Assembly (NCBI GenBank): GCA_016214425.1
Contig: JACRON010000110.1
Location: forward strand, 1-5,080
Length of the DNA stretch: 5,080 nucleotides
Direction of reading: 5' to 3'
Source of the DNA: Nitrospirota bacterium
GTDB lineage: Bacteria > Nitrospirota > CAKKRA01 > 9FT-COMBO-42-15
The notes under the pieces were generated by a model that was not told the origin of the DNA, made no database searches, and saw nothing but the letters and a program-made list of their open reading frames with translations. Of the stretch, positions 4,345 to 5,080 are shown in pieces. Both the position numbers and the translations under genes were made by a program. The number at the start of each line of letters is the position of its first letter. Position 1 is the stretch's first letter.

Positions 4345-5080
4345 TTACCTGTTCATCATATCAAGGAAATCCCTATTGCTCTTCGTCCCCTTCATCTTAT
4401 CAAGCAGGAACTCCATGCTCTCTACTATGCTAAGCGGATTAAGCACCTTTCTGAGTATCCACATCTTGTTAAGAACCTCTTTCTCTACAAGAAGCTCCTC
4501 TTTCCTTGTGCCTGAGGAGTTTATATCTATTGCTGGGAACACCCTCTTGTCAACGAGCTTCCTGTCAAGATGCAGCTCCATATTGCCTGTTCCTTTGAAC
4601 TCTTCAAAGATAACATCGTCCATCCTGCTTCCTGTATCAACAAGGGCAGTGGCAATAATCGTAAGGCTGCCGCCGCTTTCAATATTCCTTGCTGCGCCAA
4701 AAAACCTTTTCGGCCTTTGCAGCGCATTGGCATCAACACCGCCTGAGAGCACCTTGCCGCTCGGCGGGACAATCATATTATACGCACGGGCAAGGCGCGT
4801 AATGCTGTCTAAAAGTATTACAACATCCTTATTATGTTCAACAAGCCTCTTTGCCTTTTCAATCACCATCTCGGCTACCTGAACATGACGCTGTGCAGGC
4901 TCATCAAAGGTAGAACTCACAACCTCTCCCTTCACCTGACGCTGCATATCAGTAACCTCTTCCGGACGCTCATCTATAAGAAGAACAATAAGGGCTATCT
5001 CTGGATGGTTCTTTGCAATAGACTTTGCAATGGACTGAAGAAGCATGGTCTTGCCTGTCCTCGGCGGCGCAACAATAAGG
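4345..5080 (-). CDS. rho: Transcription termination factor Rho, C-terminal ATPase domain (N-terminus outside window)
   Basis: Rho is a hexameric RNA-dependent ATPase that ends transcription. The 244 visible residues begin at the P-loop, LIVAPPRTGKT (1-11 of the fragment, lysine at 10), so only the N-terminal RNA-binding part (roughly 170 residues) is missing. Further signatures: LIDERPEEVTDM (34-45), Walker B DVVILLDS (85-92), SITRLARAYN (92-101), the Q-loop GKVLSGGVDANAL (108-120), RPKRFFGAARN (122-132), the R-loop KGTGNMELHL (162-171) and the arginine-finger region SGTRKEE (189-195, Arg192). The C-terminus ends MMNR like other Rho proteins, with a TAA stop. The P-loop has Arg-Thr where E. 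coli has Lys-Ala, a common variant. The frame continues open through the window edge. Next gene downstream: rpmE, after a 215-bp gap. Confidence 0.98.
   Translation of the reverse strand, partial: LIVAPPRTGKTMLLQSIAKSIAKNHPEIALIVLLIDERPEEVTDMQRQVKGEVVSSTFDEPAQRHVQVAEMVIEKAKRLVEHNKDVVILLDSITRLARAYNMIVPPSGKVLSGGVDANALQRPKRFFGAARNIESGGSLTIIATALVDTGSRMDDVIFEEFKGTGNMELHLDRKLVDKRVFPAIDINSSGTRKEELLVEKEVLNKMWILRKVLNPLSIVESMEFLLDKMKGTKSNRDFLDMMNR

Noticed and set aside
4527..4772. 81-codon minus-strand open frame within rho
   Set aside because: It is a second frame of the same strand inside conserved rho, with no start signal or family match.
4376..4882. 168-codon plus-strand open frame opposite rho
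   Set aside because: It mirrors the strongly conserved Rho coding sequence, is of low-complexity Ser/Leu composition and resembles no protein family.
1..5080. CRISPR array, tRNA or rRNA genes, phage or defence genes
   Set aside because: No spaced direct repeats of CRISPR type, no tRNA-like cloverleaf and no such protein signatures were seen on either strand.

Overview
This window carries one minus-strand block of housekeeping genes. Read in the direction of transcription (high to low coordinates) the order is rho (5' end cut off by the window edge), rpmE (ribosomal protein bL31), a DUF1385/YqhQ-type membrane protein, prfA (release factor 1), murA and hisG (3' end cut off). This order resembles the rho-rpmE-DUF1385-prfA-prmC-murA-hisG neighbourhoods of Deltaproteobacteria-like, Nitrospirota-like and related lineages. 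With moderate to low GC and frequent AGG/AGA arginine codons, it suggests an uncultured or environmental member of such a group; the exact phylum cannot be fixed from the sequence. No plus-strand gene is supported.

Layout: 1-420 hisG (partial, short-form type). 421-490 is a gap with a 4-unit 8-bp tandem repeat. 491-1753 is murA, starting on TTG. 1754-1950 is a non-coding gap with three stacked GC-clamped hairpins (a MITE/REP-like palindromic cluster) and a 7-bp tandem repeat; this is where prmC is usually found, and prmC is absent. 1951-2922 is prfA, followed upstream by a strong hairpin terminator (2935-2967) that abuts the prfA ribosome binding site. 2966-3850 is DUF1385, 3860-4129 is rpmE. 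4130-4344 holds an extended -10 promoter for rpmE, a hairpin at the predicted transcript start, and a ~97-bp element with imperfect terminal inverted repeats. 4345-5080 is the C-terminal ATPase part of Rho.

Together the genes cover transcription termination (Rho), translation (bL31, RF1), cell wall precursor synthesis (MurA) and histidine synthesis (HisG). The neighbourhood is conserved, but the genes do not form one pathway.

The most unusual feature is prfA. The frame is intact and the GGQ and PVT motifs are present, but the protein has 323 residues instead of about 355-360. It lacks about 36 residues containing the near-invariant GDRSERIRTYNFPQGR-type segment, and it has atypical residues beside GGQ (Cys227 where Arg is usual, Tyr240 where Asp is usual). 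Together with the missing neighbour prmC and TAA as the stop of all five visible gene ends, this raises the possibility of altered or relaxed RF1 function. An assembly artefact or strain-level defect remains possible. No new defence or mobile system is visible.
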